Made by a program: the position numbers and the translations under genes. This document shows positions 55,056-64,000 of a DNA stretch of 64,000 bases, piece after piece. The notes under the pieces are model-generated. The model had not been told where the DNA came from and searched no databases. It saw nothing but the letters and a program-made list of their open reading frames with translations. The number at the start of each line of letters is the position of its first letter. The first letter of the stretch is position 1. The stretch is from Shewanella livingstonensis (GTDB lineage Bacteria; Pseudomonadota; Gammaproteobacteria; Enterobacterales; Shewanellaceae). The DNA lies in NCBI RefSeq assembly GCF_003855395.1, contig NZ_CP034015.1:4226001-4290000 (forward strand), given 5' to 3'.

Positions 55056-55219
55056 CAAAAGTGAAAAAATCAGTTGAAATATTAGACGTAATAAGTAAGG
55101 ATGCGCCCTAATCATATGTACAAATGACCTGTACTAATAATCTGTACAAAATAGTCAAACTAGGCAAGATATTGTAGTCTGACTAACATAACGCCTGTTT
55201 TTGGAATGATATAACTCTT

Positions 55220-56137
55220 ATGATAAATTCGTTACGTTCTACATTAATTGCAGCGACTGCCATTGTATTAAGTTTTTCAAGTACTGCAGTTGAATATCGT
55301 CTACCTGCTAAAGACAGTAATTTAGTGGGTGAGAATCAATACTATGTTGTTCCTGAAGGAAAGCTGACCTTAGAGCAAATTGCTTCGCAATTTCAACTAG
55401 GGCTCACTAACTTATTAGAAGCAAATCCAGGTGTTGACCCGTTTTTGCCTAAACCGGGTAGCACTTTATTGATCCCGCATCAGCTAATTCTACCTAACGC
55501 TAAAAGAGAAGGTGTGGTCATTAACTCTGCCGAGATGCGTTTGTATTATTATCCGAAGGGTAAAAATACTGTCGAAGTATTGCCGATTGGTATTGGTCAA
55601 ATTGGTAAAGATACCCCTGAAAATTGGGTAACAACAGTACAACGTAAACGCGCTAACCCCACTTGGACACCTACGGTTAATATTCGTAAATCATACGCAG
55701 CTAAAGGGATAACATTACCGGCTGTATGGCCAGCAGGCGCAGACAACCCAATGGGTTTATTCGCCCTTTATGTAGGTAACCTGTATGCAGTTCACGGTAC
55801 TAACGCCACGTTTGGTATTGGTTTACGGGTAAGTTCTGGCTGTGTTCGTTTACGAGATGAAGACATTGAACATTTGTATAATAGCGTACCGGTTGGCACA
55901 CGTGTTGAGTTTATTAACCAACCAATTAAAGCCACGGAAGAGCCTGATGGTAACCGCTACTTAGAAGTTCATGAGCCACTATCACGCACTCAAGCTGAAT
56001 TTGATTCGACAGAACCAGTAGCATTATCATTCGATAGAGATATGACTCGCTTTGTGGCTCATCCACAAACTGACTCATTTATATTAAAGCGATTGCTTGA
56101 GCAACGTAGCGGAATGCCAACACGCATTAATCCATAA
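55220..56137 (+). CDS. L,D-transpeptidase (ErfK/YbiS family)
   Basis: The 305-residue periplasmic protein has a signal ([17 protein letters not shown]), a LysM-like domain ([46 protein letters not shown], residues 41-90) and a YkuD catalytic domain with His in [13 protein letters not shown] and the nucleophile Cys in [13 protein letters not shown] (near residue 210). Such enzymes form 3-3 peptidoglycan cross-links or attach Braun lipoprotein. Convergent with the bactofilin gene through a strong terminator. The ribosome binding site is weak. Confidence 0.93.
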   Translation: MINSLRSTLIAATAIVLSFSSTAVEYRLPAKDSNLVGENQYYVVPEGKLTLEQIASQFQLGLTNLLEANPGVDPFLPKPGSTLLIPHQLILPNAKREGVVINSAEMRLYYYPKGKNTVEVLPIGIGQIGKDTPENWVTTVQRKRANPTWTPTVNIRKSYAAKGITLPAVWPAGADNPMGLFALYVGNLYAVHGTNATFGIGLRVSSGCVRLRDEDIEHLYNSVPVGTRVEFINQPIKATEEPDGNRYLEVHEPLSRTQAEFDSTEPVALSFDRDMTRFVAHPQTDSFILKRLLEQRSGMPTRINP

Positions 56138-56180
56138 GCTACGGTTTATTCGCTATGACCAATTAGCTATATAAACACAA

Positions 56181-56236
56181 TAAAAAAATGGCGTTATTAA
56201 CTCAGTAATTACTGGATTAATAACGCCATTTTTTAT
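56181..56236. terminator. Bidirectional terminator between L,D-transpeptidase and bactofilin genes
   Basis: A long stem (AAAAAATGGCGTTATTAA with TTAATAACGCCATTTTTT) encloses the inner palindrome CAGTAATTACTG, so nearly the whole 54-nt element can pair. A and T runs flank both sides, fitting termination of both convergent genes. Confidence 0.82.
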
Positions 56237-56255
56237 ACTCGCTTAACAGGAAAAC

Positions 56256-57050
56256 TTATTGCTTATCTGGCATGACTAAAGTCGACTCATGTTGTTCGAC
56301 ATCATCACTTGTAGTCTGACTATCACCCAAAGCTTCACTGGTTTGTGCTAATGCATGTAAATCTTCCATCGCCACATTGATATCACTTTGACCGGCATTA
56401 ATTAATTCTTCGGCTTGCTCTACAAATGAAGTCTGTTGATCCATTTCTTGAAGTAACACGGCTGCATTGTCTTCTGTCACACTCGATGTTGATTGTGGAT
56501 ATTGTGCCACGTTAGCTTGATTGATATCAGCAGACAAAATTTGACCACCGTTTAACACCTTGCTAATCGTTGGCTGTAGAACTGTTGCGGCTATAATCAC
56601 GATAGTCGCAACGGCTGCGTAAATTAATTTACGCCCAGAAAAAACCGAATTAGCGGCGCCACTGGGTTTATGCGCCTGTTGATGTGATGTGAGCTCAATG
56701 TCAGCTTGAGGTAACCCAGAAGCATCTGGCCCTTTGGTGCGCATACCGACGAATTGACCACCATCATAAATTTCCATTTGATGACTCGCCACCTCACCCT
56801 CTACAATACCCGAGCTAACAATCACCAACTTATTACAGTGTAATTTACCTTTAAATAAACCCGAGACGCGCATTTCTTGACAAAAAACCTCACCTTCAAC
56901 TACGCCTCCCTGTTCAATTTTAATTTGATCAGTTGAGTTAATCGTGCCTTTAGTTTGCCCTGCAACCACCGCAGGTCCTTGGAGACGTACATCGCCTTCC
57001 AATGCCATATCGATACCAATATAGGTTATACCCTTATTTTTATTATTCAT
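56256..57050 (-). CDS. Bactofilin family protein with C-terminal membrane segment
   Basis: The 264-residue protein has a polymer-forming beta-helix domain (residues 10-105) typical of bactofilins: LEGDVRLQGPAVVAGQTKGTI, KIEQGGVVEGEVFCQEMRVSG, then FKGKLHCNKLVIVSSGIVEGE. It is unusual in carrying a membrane segment (about residues 147-165, LIYAAVATIVIIAATVL) and a roughly 90-residue acidic C-terminal tail. Bactofilins scaffold cell-wall enzymes; a wall-modifying L,D-transpeptidase is encoded next door. AAGGACCCATAA precedes the ATG. Confidence 0.85.
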   Translation of the reverse strand: MNNKNKGITYIGIDMALEGDVRLQGPAVVAGQTKGTINSTDQIKIEQGGVVEGEVFCQEMRVSGLFKGKLHCNKLVIVSSGIVEGEVASHQMEIYDGGQFVGMRTKGPDASGLPQADIELTSHQQAHKPSGAANSVFSGRKLIYAAVATIVIIAATVLQPTISKVLNGGQILSADINQANVAQYPQSTSSVTEDNAAVLLQEMDQQTSFVEQAEELINAGQSDINVAMEDLHALAQTSEALGDSQTTSDDVEQHESTLVMPDKQ

Positions 57051-57228
57051 TTATGGGTCCTTGTGAGGATTAGTACTTAAGGTTAGTCCTTAGAATGAGT
57101 ATTTAAGGTTAATACTCAGAGTTAATAATTTGTTATTTTTTGTCACAAGAGCTTAAAGGAAATACACCTCATAATAAAGACAACTGTTAATGCTATACTA
57201 TTTAGCTAAACAATTTACCTTAAATGTT

Positions 57229-58383
57229 ATGTCACCATTACAAGCTTACCAGCAGCGCGTTCAACACAATATACTTAACGACCCTGCGCAACAGCAAGCA
57301 GTACTCGCCTTAGATGCGCTCTATCAGCAATGTTTATCGACGAGTAAAATAAGCCGTGGCTTGTACTTGTGGGGAGATGTTGGCCGAGGAAAAACCTTTT
57401 TGATGGACCTGTTCTATCAGAGTCTTTGTGACCACAACCTATGTAGCTCACAGCCTGAAGCGAACAAAAGCATATTACGTCTGCATTTTCATCGATTTAT
57501 GGCTATGATCCACCAGCAATTAAATCAAACATCGGGGATCCGCGATCCATTAATCCATATTGCTAAGCAGATCGCTGCCAAATATTCAGTCATTTGCTTT
57601 GATGAGTTTTTTGTATCTGACATTGGTGATGCTATTTTACTCGGCCGCTTGTTTGACACATTATTTCAATCTGGCGTCACTTTAGTGGCGACATCAAATG
57701 TAGCCATTGTCGACTTGTATAAAAACGGTTTGCAGCGAGATCGTTTTTTACCCACTATCGATCTGCTCTTACAATACACTCAAGCGATCCATTTAAATGG
57801 CCAGATTGATCACCGTTTACACTCTAGCGGCACAATATTAACCACCTCAACACCTTGGCTAACACTGCCATCATCAATAAAGCCTAAAGCTGTTTTTCAA
57901 CTATTATGCCTACAATACCCACAAGCTAGTGCCTGCATGGTAAACCAGCCACACTTTATTGAGGTTTATCATCGTGACATTGCCATTGAGGCAGAGTATG
58001 GACGGCTTGCTTGGTTTGAATTCTCAGCCTTATGCGAAGGCCCACGTTCAGCATTAGATTATATTGAGTTAGCCGGACAATTTAGCCACATATTACTCAG
58101 CGATATACCTACATTAGGTGGTGAGGTGCGAAGCTGGATTAAAGCACGCGGCACCGAAGATGGCGCACTAGCAACCTCCACAGGTGAGCGGCAACTAGCT
58201 TATGCCAGTGAAGACGATCCCACGCGACGCTTTATCAGTTTGGTGGATGAGTTATATGATCAAAAAGTGATGCTAATCCTCAATAGTCATTGCAACTTAG
58301 AAGATTTATATCTTAACGGCGCATTGCAGTTCGAATTTAGACGCACTTATAGTCGCCTAATTGAAATGCAACAATGGGCGTAA
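57229..58383 (+). CDS. AFG1/ZapE-like ATPase
   Basis: ATG at 57229 (MSPLQAYQQRVQHN) is preferred over 57190 because family members begin with this LxxYQQ pattern; neither has a strong ribosome binding site. The 384-residue protein has Walker A LWGDVGRGKTFLMDLFYQ (near residue 50), LRLHFHRFMAMIHQQL, Walker B CFDEFFVSDIGDA and sensor VATSNVAI, ending in FEFRRTYSRLIEMQ. ZapE acts in cell division under low oxygen in E. coli. Position differs from the usual zapE beside rplM-rpsI, so this may be a paralogue. It reads with no partner. Confidence 0.85.
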   Translation: MSPLQAYQQRVQHNILNDPAQQQAVLALDALYQQCLSTSKISRGLYLWGDVGRGKTFLMDLFYQSLCDHNLCSSQPEANKSILRLHFHRFMAMIHQQLNQTSGIRDPLIHIAKQIAAKYSVICFDEFFVSDIGDAILLGRLFDTLFQSGVTLVATSNVAIVDLYKNGLQRDRFLPTIDLLLQYTQAIHLNGQIDHRLHSSGTILTTSTPWLTLPSSIKPKAVFQLLCLQYPQASACMVNQPHFIEVYHRDIAIEAEYGRLAWFEFSALCEGPRSALDYIELAGQFSHILLSDIPTLGGEVRSWIKARGTEDGALATSTGERQLAYASEDDPTRRFISLVDELYDQKVMLILNSHCNLEDLYLNGALQFEFRRTYSRLIEMQQWA

Positions 58384-58433
58384 AAATAAACCTGTGTGCT
58401 AGGGTTAAAAGTATTGAATAATCCGGTATGAAC

Positions 58434-58718
58434 TTAAGATGCTTGAAAATTTTCAACGTCATTAAAACGCAATAAAAAATTATCTAACGCATCATTGGTT
58501 GGGTATTCAAACTGATACTTATTGTGAAAAAACACCGTTAAACTGACCTGGGCATCAGACAAGGTAATGGTGTAACCATCATGGTCCGTTTGTGCACTAA
58601 TGCCACAAAGCCAATAATCATGACCACTATAGCCATCTTCGAGCGAGCGTTTTTCGCCATATTGGGTAACTTTGTTAAACACTTTTAGTGCACGGTGAAT
58701 ATCAATTTCATTTTTCAT
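58434..58718 (-). CDS. DUF3081-like hypothetical protein
   Basis: The 94-residue protein begins MKNEIDIHRALKVFNKVTQY and has a mixed helix-strand pattern with DYWLCGISAQTDHDGYTITL in the middle and a long aromatic-rich C-terminus. It resembles the DUF3081 family from memory; function unknown. It is soluble and convergent with the AFG1 gene. Confidence 0.65.
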   Translation of the reverse strand: MKNEIDIHRALKVFNKVTQYGEKRSLEDGYSGHDYWLCGISAQTDHDGYTITLSDAQVSLTVFFHNKYQFEYPTNDALDNFLLRFNDVENFQAS

Positions 58719-58930
58719 TTAATGCTCTACTGTTAATATTTTTATATTGCTATTTAAAGATACTATACGCCAGCGGTACTTAATAGATCAGTAGTTAACA
58801 GATCTGCTTTTAATCGATATATCCGCTTAGATTTGTTCAATAGGGTAGTCTATTTTTCGCTTAAAACATTTCCCTTTGTTAACACAACAAGGCAGAATCA
58901 CGATACTTTATAACAGATAGCAGCGATACC

Positions 58931-59884
58931 ATGCCTGATATTGTAATTGCCTTTTTTGCCCTCGGTTTAATTGCCGGATTAATCAAATCAGATTTAAAAG
59001 TCCCCAAAGCGACCTATGAAACTTTATCTATTTTGCTAATGCTTACCCTCGGATTAAAGGGTGGCATGGCATTACATGGTGAAACAAGTAACTTAGTGAT
59101 ATCTGAATTACTGTCTGTTATTGCACTTGGGTTCATCATCCCATTGAGTTTGTATCCACTGCTGCGAAAACTCATCAAACTGCCGCAAAAAGAAGCCATT
59201 AGTATTGCCGCCCATTACGGCTCGGTCAGTGCAGGAACGTTTGCGGTCGTGATGGCCATGGTTGATAAGTCACAATGGCCATTACGACCTGAAACCACCC
59301 TCTATCTAGTATTGCTTGAATTGCCCGCTATTATCATTATGTTGTGGCTACATCGATACCTACAAGCCAAAACAGCCGGTAACGAAGTACATTCATCTGC
59401 TGGCAGTATTTTACATGAAGCCCTAACAAGCCGCGGCGTGGTGTTGTTATGCGGTGGTGTGGTCATAGGTTGGCTTTATGGCACCAGTGGCATGGCACCT
59501 TTAACACCGATGTTACTGGCTGGATTTAAAACATTATTAGCACTATTTTTATTAGAAATGGGCATTAGCACTGCTAAAGTGTGTTTCCCTATTCCTTACA
59601 AGCAATGGCGTTTATTAGTCTTTGCTGCGGTTGCACCATTTGTATTGGCATGGGTAGGCATTGGTTTAGGGGTGTTACTTGATTTACCCTCTGGCAGTAT
59701 TTTAGTGTTGGCGGGCTTAAGCGCGAGTGCATCTTATATTGCTGCACCTGCAGCGATTAAAGCCGCCATCCCGGATGCGAATATTGGTTTGGCTATGTTG
59801 GCATCACTCGGGGTAACCTTTCCAATTAACGTCCTGATTGGCTTACCTATGTACCAATTATGGATTGAAAAAATATTAAGCTAA
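58931..59884 (+). CDS. SbtA-type sodium-dependent bicarbonate transporter family permease
   Basis: The 317-residue protein has about 10 membrane segments in two halves, with LMLTLGLKGGMALHGE (near residue 40) and HYGSVSAGTFAVVMAMVD (near residue 95) matching the SbtA/DUF897 family. It has the second conserved half GLSASASYIAAPAAIKAAIPDANIGLAMLAS. SbtA imports bicarbonate with Na+ in cyanobacteria; heterotrophic members are uncharacterised and no SbtB-type P-II gene is adjacent. The gene is monocistronic. Confidence 0.85.
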   Translation: MPDIVIAFFALGLIAGLIKSDLKVPKATYETLSILLMLTLGLKGGMALHGETSNLVISELLSVIALGFIIPLSLYPLLRKLIKLPQKEAISIAAHYGSVSAGTFAVVMAMVDKSQWPLRPETTLYLVLLELPAIIIMLWLHRYLQAKTAGNEVHSSAGSILHEALTSRGVVLLCGGVVIGWLYGTSGMAPLTPMLLAGFKTLLALFLLEMGISTAKVCFPIPYKQWRLLVFAAVAPFVLAWVGIGLGVLLDLPSGSILVLAGLSASASYIAAPAAIKAAIPDANIGLAMLASLGVTFPINVLIGLPMYQLWIEKILS

Positions 59885-60263
59885 GCAACAACCCGTAAGC
59901 TTAATGCCTATTTTACATAGTCAGTATTACTGTAATGAGTCATATATAGTAACGATAAACCAGCGCTAGCCCATCATGTTAGTGTTGGTTTATCTAAACA
60001 CCAATTAATGTATCGATTGATGTATTGATCGCATCGCTAGATCGAGTAATTCGATCAAAATACACTTCAACGATCATGTCGACCCTCTTCAATCATCGAG
60101 CCGTTGTAGAGTGTCTTTATTATCAAGTATCACTCTTCACTGTATTGGTAAACGCCACAAACAAAATAATAAAATACTACCAAGGAAGCTAAATGGCTAA
60201 GCACCAACCCCACTGTTAGCAAAGTGGTTAACCGTTTTGTTACCCACTTCGCTTACCTAATGA
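59885..60263. other. Intergenic region between the SbtA-like gene and glnE
   Basis: About 380 bases between convergent genes. ATAAACCA near 59956 pairs with TGGTTTAT near 59987, giving an imperfect hairpin that may end the SbtA-like transcript, though no T tract follows. ATCGAGTAATTCGAT near 60042-60056 is a short palindrome. No gene is visible. Confidence 0.4.
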
Positions 60264-63113
60264 TTAAACGTCTAAAATATCGTTATAAATTTCAATGACA
60301 CTATCAGTTTTTGGCTGCACACTTTGCTTAGGTAACTTGCCTGGCAACTGCTGTAAGGTAAGCTCATGATTTTCATCACGGAGCCAACAGTAAGTTTGAG
60401 TTAGATGCTGAGCTTGCATGATAGGCAATAACTCCAATTCAGCTAATACCTCAAAAATGCGCACATTATCAGACCAAATAGTTAATTCATGATATTGGTG
60501 GGCATAGGCTAAGACTAAGTACTGGGCAATAAACTCGATGTCCGCAATACCACCCGCACTTTGTTTTAAATCAAATATTTCAGGTTCACCATGCAATAAA
60601 TGCTCACGCATTTTTGTGCGCATGTCCCTGACAGCTTTAGCCAATTGCACTTTATCACGCTCTATTTGCAATACTTGCGCACGCAGTTCACTAAAGCGTC
60701 CTGCTAGCGAATAATCGCCAAACACAAAACGGGCACGTACTAACGCTTGATGCTCCCAGGTCCACGCTTCTTGTTGTAAATAGGCACCAAAATGTTCAAT
60801 TTCACTCACTAGTAAACCAGAAGCACCTGACGGACGTAAACGCATATCCACTTCATATAGCTCGCCTGATGTAGTGCGAGTAGCAAACAAATGCACAATC
60901 CGCTGAGCTAGCTTTAGGTAAAAATAACCATTATCAATAGGACGGTCACCATCAGTGCTGCCAGCACCTGTATGTCCGTGTAGAAAAACCAAATCTAAAT
61001 CAGAACCATATCCGAGCTCAATACCACCTAGTTTACCGTATCCAATCACCGCAAATCCCATGTTACTTGGACTTGTTCCCTCAGGGGTACCATGGCGAGA
61101 AGCCACCTGATGCCAGGCTTGTAGCACAACTTGTTCAATAATAGCTTCGGCCAAAAAGGTTAAATGATCGCTTACCTGCATAACAGGTAAAACGCCGGTC
61201 ACATCAGCTGCAGCGATCTTAAGCTGTTGTGACAATTTAAACTGGCGCAATGCTTCCATTTGCTGCTCCATGTCATCTTCTGGCACTCGCAACAAATATT
61301 GGCGTAATTCGCTAGGATAATCATCAATAGAGGTAATGTCATACAGCTGCGACGGATCAATTAGCTCATCGAGCAACATGGGGAAATTAGCCAACTCGCG
61401 TGCAATCCAAGGGCTTGCACAACATAGACTGACTAACTGCTGCCTGGCACCTGGGTTTTCACATAAAAGCTCAAGGTAAGTGGTACGAGTTAAGATTTTA
61501 TCCAGCACTTTGGCAACCGGCTTAAATGCCTGACTTGGTTTAGTCTGACTCACCAGCTCTTCAAGTAACTTAGGCATTAATTTGTCAAGAGTTTCACGTC
61601 CTCGCGGCCCAATAGAACGTTTCGATACCGTTTGATGCCAATCACTTAATAACGGCCATAATTCGCTATCATCAATTTGTTGTTCTTGTAGCAAGGCATT
61701 AGCGTCTTCATCTTGCTGCACATTCCAAAATAACGAAGTCCAATGATCATTATGCTCGTGGCTGTCTGTACCGCCAACCGTAGCATTAAAATGACCGTGG
61801 ATGGTTGCCATTGCGCTGGTAATTTTTTCGCGTAGCTCAGCTTCGTTTTCAATACCTAACGGGTAACATAAACGTTGCCAATCAAGTTGATTATTCGGTA
61901 GGGTTTGCGTTTGTTTATCGTCAATAGCTTGTAGTAAATTCTCCACTCGACGTAAAATAATATAACTGTGTTTAAGCTCATCGACGGCTAAGTATTCCAA
62001 TTGCCCTAAGCTGTACAAGGTATCAATGGCGCCAAATAAACTTTGCTGACGTAATGCAGGTTCGCGGCCACCGCGGATCAACTGAAAACTTTGCACCACG
62101 AATTCAACTTCACGGATCCCACCGGCGCCAAGTTTAATATTATCGGTTAATTGTCGACGCCTAACTTCTTGAGCAATCAATTGCTTCATTTTACGCAATG
62201 ATTCAATCGCAGAAAAGTCGATATAGCGCCGATACACAAATGGCCGTAATAAGTCATGTAACTCATCACAATAGCCCGACCAAGGCCCAAGCACGCGAGC
62301 TTTGACCATGGCATAACGCTCCCAGTCACGCCCCTGCTCTTGGTAGTAATCTTCTAGACCACTAAAACTCACTACTAATGGACCACTTTCGCCATAAGGA
62401 CGCAAACGCATATCGACGCGAAAGACAAATCCATCAACGGTCACTTGGTCGAGTAGATTGACCAAGCGCTGTCCCATACGAATAAAAAATTGTTGATTTG
62501 CCTGAGTCCGCCTTCCGCCAACCGTGTCACCATGTTCTGGAAAGGTAAAAATTAAATCAATGTCTGATGAAAAATTTAGTTCACGCCCACCTAATTTTCC
62601 CATACCTAAAATCAATAAGGGTTGCGGCTTACCCTCTGCACTCGTTGGTGTGCCATATTGCAAACACATCTCTTGATATAACCAATCGCGTCCAGCAATC
62701 ACTAATGCCTCTGCTAATGCAGACAAATCGAGTAAAGACTCCTCGACTGGAGTGTAATTTAAAAAGTCACGCCAGGCTAAACGCACCATCTGTAGGTTAC
62801 GATAGCGGCGCAAGGCCGACTTAACCTGCTCTTCTTGTGTTAAGTCCGCTATCAGCGAATGCAACTCAGCATCAAATTCACTGCGCACCACATCATCTAA
62901 TAGACCATCAAATAACTGCACAATCCATTCTGGATGACGACAAAGCTGCTCACCTGCGTAGTCACTCAATCCAAACACGACCGTTAACTGTTGCTGTTGT
63001 ATGGCTGTCAGAGTGGTTTTCGCTTCTGGCCAAACATCGCAGAGTCTTAACCAGTAACGATCTGCGCTGTCTAGCATCGCTGCAGATAATACCTTGTTAC
63101 TTTGGTTTTGCAT
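60264..63113 (-). CDS. glnE: Bifunctional glutamine synthetase adenylyltransferase/deadenylylase
   Basis: The 949-residue protein adds and removes AMP on glutamine synthetase in response to P-II state. Two nucleotidyltransferase domains are visible: [21 protein letters not shown] (near residue 176, deadenylylase half) and [18 protein letters not shown] (near residue 698, adenylylase half), each with the GS-x10-DxD pattern. Other family segments are [19 protein letters not shown] and [17 protein letters not shown]. Length agrees with E. coli GlnE (946). AGGGGTC precedes the ATG by about 10 nt. Confidence 0.96.
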   Translation of the reverse strand: MQNQSNKVLSAAMLDSADRYWLRLCDVWPEAKTTLTAIQQQQLTVVFGLSDYAGEQLCRHPEWIVQLFDGLLDDVVRSEFDAELHSLIADLTQEEQVKSALRRYRNLQMVRLAWRDFLNYTPVEESLLDLSALAEALVIAGRDWLYQEMCLQYGTPTSAEGKPQPLLILGMGKLGGRELNFSSDIDLIFTFPEHGDTVGGRRTQANQQFFIRMGQRLVNLLDQVTVDGFVFRVDMRLRPYGESGPLVVSFSGLEDYYQEQGRDWERYAMVKARVLGPWSGYCDELHDLLRPFVYRRYIDFSAIESLRKMKQLIAQEVRRRQLTDNIKLGAGGIREVEFVVQSFQLIRGGREPALRQQSLFGAIDTLYSLGQLEYLAVDELKHSYIILRRVENLLQAIDDKQTQTLPNNQLDWQRLCYPLGIENEAELREKITSAMATIHGHFNATVGGTDSHEHNDHWTSLFWNVQQDEDANALLQEQQIDDSELWPLLSDWHQTVSKRSIGPRGRETLDKLMPKLLEELVSQTKPSQAFKPVAKVLDKILTRTTYLELLCENPGARQQLVSLCCASPWIARELANFPMLLDELIDPSQLYDITSIDDYPSELRQYLLRVPEDDMEQQMEALRQFKLSQQLKIAAADVTGVLPVMQVSDHLTFLAEAIIEQVVLQAWHQVASRHGTPEGTSPSNMGFAVIGYGKLGGIELGYGSDLDLVFLHGHTGAGSTDGDRPIDNGYFYLKLAQRIVHLFATRTTSGELYEVDMRLRPSGASGLLVSEIEHFGAYLQQEAWTWEHQALVRARFVFGDYSLAGRFSELRAQVLQIERDKVQLAKAVRDMRTKMREHLLHGEPEIFDLKQSAGGIADIEFIAQYLVLAYAHQYHELTIWSDNVRIFEVLAELELLPIMQAQHLTQTYCWLRDENHELTLQQLPGKLPKQSVQPKTDSVIEIYNDILDV

Positions 63114-63276
63114 GGCAATAATGACCCCTAAAGAAAATGAACATTGGACATATTATGTCGTGAATGGTATATCTATCAGTCAGTCAAATGATCAGATTAA
63201 TATCATTGACACTGAGATTACTATAACCTGTGTCATATTGAATTAGCACATGAAAAATCTACATTTTGGAGAAAAC

Positions 63277-64000
63277 ATGGTAGGTCACCTCCCCCGTGTA
63301 CTCACATTGATAACGGTATTGTTTGTCACGCTGGCCCTTGGCGGTTGCGGCGACGATAGACCGGAACAAATTGCTAAGTACCAGCAACTGACCCAACAAC
63401 GACTTGACCTGTTGGCCAGTTCGCTCGATAACAATCAGTTACGCAATGCGACGTTACTCAAACAATACACTCGTGTTCTCGCTCAGCGTCAATCCGACTT
63501 AACCCCATTACTAGAAGAGCTGGCTAAAGATGCCAGCACTGAAGGGCCAATGTTTAAGTCATTAACGCGTCGTTACAAAGATTTAAACGACAGCGCTAAT
63601 TTTATTGATTTAGACCAACAGTTAGCAGAAGCACAGAATATTTATCAAGCCGCAGACACTAGCTTGTATAACGATATGCTTTCCGACCCAGTCAATGTTG
63701 TTGCCGATATGTCTAAAGGGCAACTCGCTCGAGTTAATGCTATTAGTCGTGAGGCAGAAGCCTTGGCAAATGGCACTGATGGCAGCGGTGCGGGTAGCCA
63801 ACTTGTTGGTAATCCGGCTTACGGCAGCTGGCAAAATAATTCAAGTGGTACCTCTATCTGGGCTTGGTATGGCATGTACGCGATGTTTTCTAATTTTTCG
63901 CGCCCAATAGGTTACGGCAGTTGGTCAGGTAATCGTGGTTACAGCTATTATAATGATGTGGGACGGTACCGTTACACTTCACCAAAACAAGCAAGCTCAC
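63277..64000 (+). CDS. Lipoprotein of unknown function, truncated by the window edge
   Basis: ATG at 63277 has GGAG 6 nt upstream and opens a frame that continues to the window end (241 codons). The start has a signal with lipobox LGGCG (Cys near residue 24). The mature part is helical and Gln/Leu-rich (LTQQRLDLLASSLDNNQLRN, LLKQYTRVLAQRQSDLTPLLEE), then Gly/Ser/Tyr/Trp-rich near the visible end (NPAYGSWQNNSSG, IGYGSWSGNRGYSYY). I do not recognise the family. It is divergent from glnE. Confidence 0.7.
   Translation, partial: MVGHLPRVLTLITVLFVTLALGGCGDDRPEQIAKYQQLTQQRLDLLASSLDNNQLRNATLLKQYTRVLAQRQSDLTPLLEELAKDASTEGPMFKSLTRRYKDLNDSANFIDLDQQLAEAQNIYQAADTSLYNDMLSDPVNVVADMSKGQLARVNAISREAEALANGTDGSGAGSQLVGNPAYGSWQNNSSGTSIWAWYGMYAMFSNFSRPIGYGSWSGNRGYSYYNDVGRYRYTSPKQASS

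Noticed and set aside
57051..57180. Direct repeats TTAAGGTTA near 57075 and 57106
   Set aside because: Only two short copies about 30 bp apart in AT-rich DNA, with no palindrome or spacing pattern that supports an operator.
1..64000. CRISPR arrays, prophage, tRNA or rRNA genes
   Set aside because: No regular spaced repeats, phage structural genes, tRNA cloverleaf with CCA end or rRNA core sequences were recognised in the window on either strand.

Overview
The window reads as a chromosomal segment of a low-GC gammaproteobacterium, most likely a marine Shewanella. This is an inference from AT-rich intergenic DNA, close matches to enteric core proteins (MetK, AroG, GlnK, ZntB, SlyX, GlnE), a narQ-narP pair divergent from nrfA, and several Shewanella-type hypothetical proteins. 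No rRNA, tRNA, phage, plasmid, CRISPR or intact insertion sequence was seen.

Layout. Bases 1-8000 hold a truncated MATE transporter and the sugar-phosphate genes fba, pgk, epd and tkt on the minus strand, with metK divergent behind tandem MetJ boxes. Bases 8000-13200 hold small acetyltransferase-like and hypothetical genes, a META-domain lipoprotein, a MITE-like element, argR with an ARG box, and a DyP peroxidase. Bases 13200-18700 are an iron locus: an FbpABC-type ferric transporter behind a perfect Fur-like palindrome, with ferredoxin-NADP reductase and a DUF5610-like protein upstream. Bases 18900-27950 mix a membrane-anchored glutamate-synthase-like protein, an Atm1-type exporter, aroG, a solute-binding-like protein, a TPR/transglutaminase-like lipoprotein and several small genes.

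Bases 28000-34100 are a nitrogen block: glnK-amtB behind NtrC-like sites and a sigma-54-like promoter, then nrfA (ammonifying nitrite reductase) divergent from narQ-narP with a NarP-type palindrome between them. Bases 34100-46850 hold yacL, zntB, fkpA, a beta-propeller lipoprotein, slyX, a peptide deformylase, a lipoprotein pair (COG3014-like and LpoB-like), an M1 aminopeptidase, an exonuclease/phosphatase-fold protein, a possible small RNA, and small enzymes. Bases 46900-50720 hold a Sel1-repeat protein and a MarR-HlyD-DUF2955 efflux operon with paired operators. Bases 50880-55060 are a nitric oxide module: quinol NO reductase (norB/norZ type) and norR, with NorR-like sites in an unusually long palindrome and a sigma-54 promoter. 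The end holds an L,D-transpeptidase, a bactofilin, an AFG1/ZapE ATPase, an SbtA-like permease, glnE and a truncated lipoprotein.

How they work together. Nitrite is reduced to ammonium by NrfA under NarQP control, NO is removed by the NorR-controlled reductase, and ammonium uptake and assimilation are tuned by GlnK/AmtB and GlnE. No wholly new multi-gene system stands out. The least explained items are the structured leader with an 11-codon ORF at 13077-13222, the orphan small RNA candidate at 45126-45212, the MITE-like element at 10830-11096, the 22-4-22 palindrome at 50904-50951 and the intra-operon hairpin at 49014-49070.
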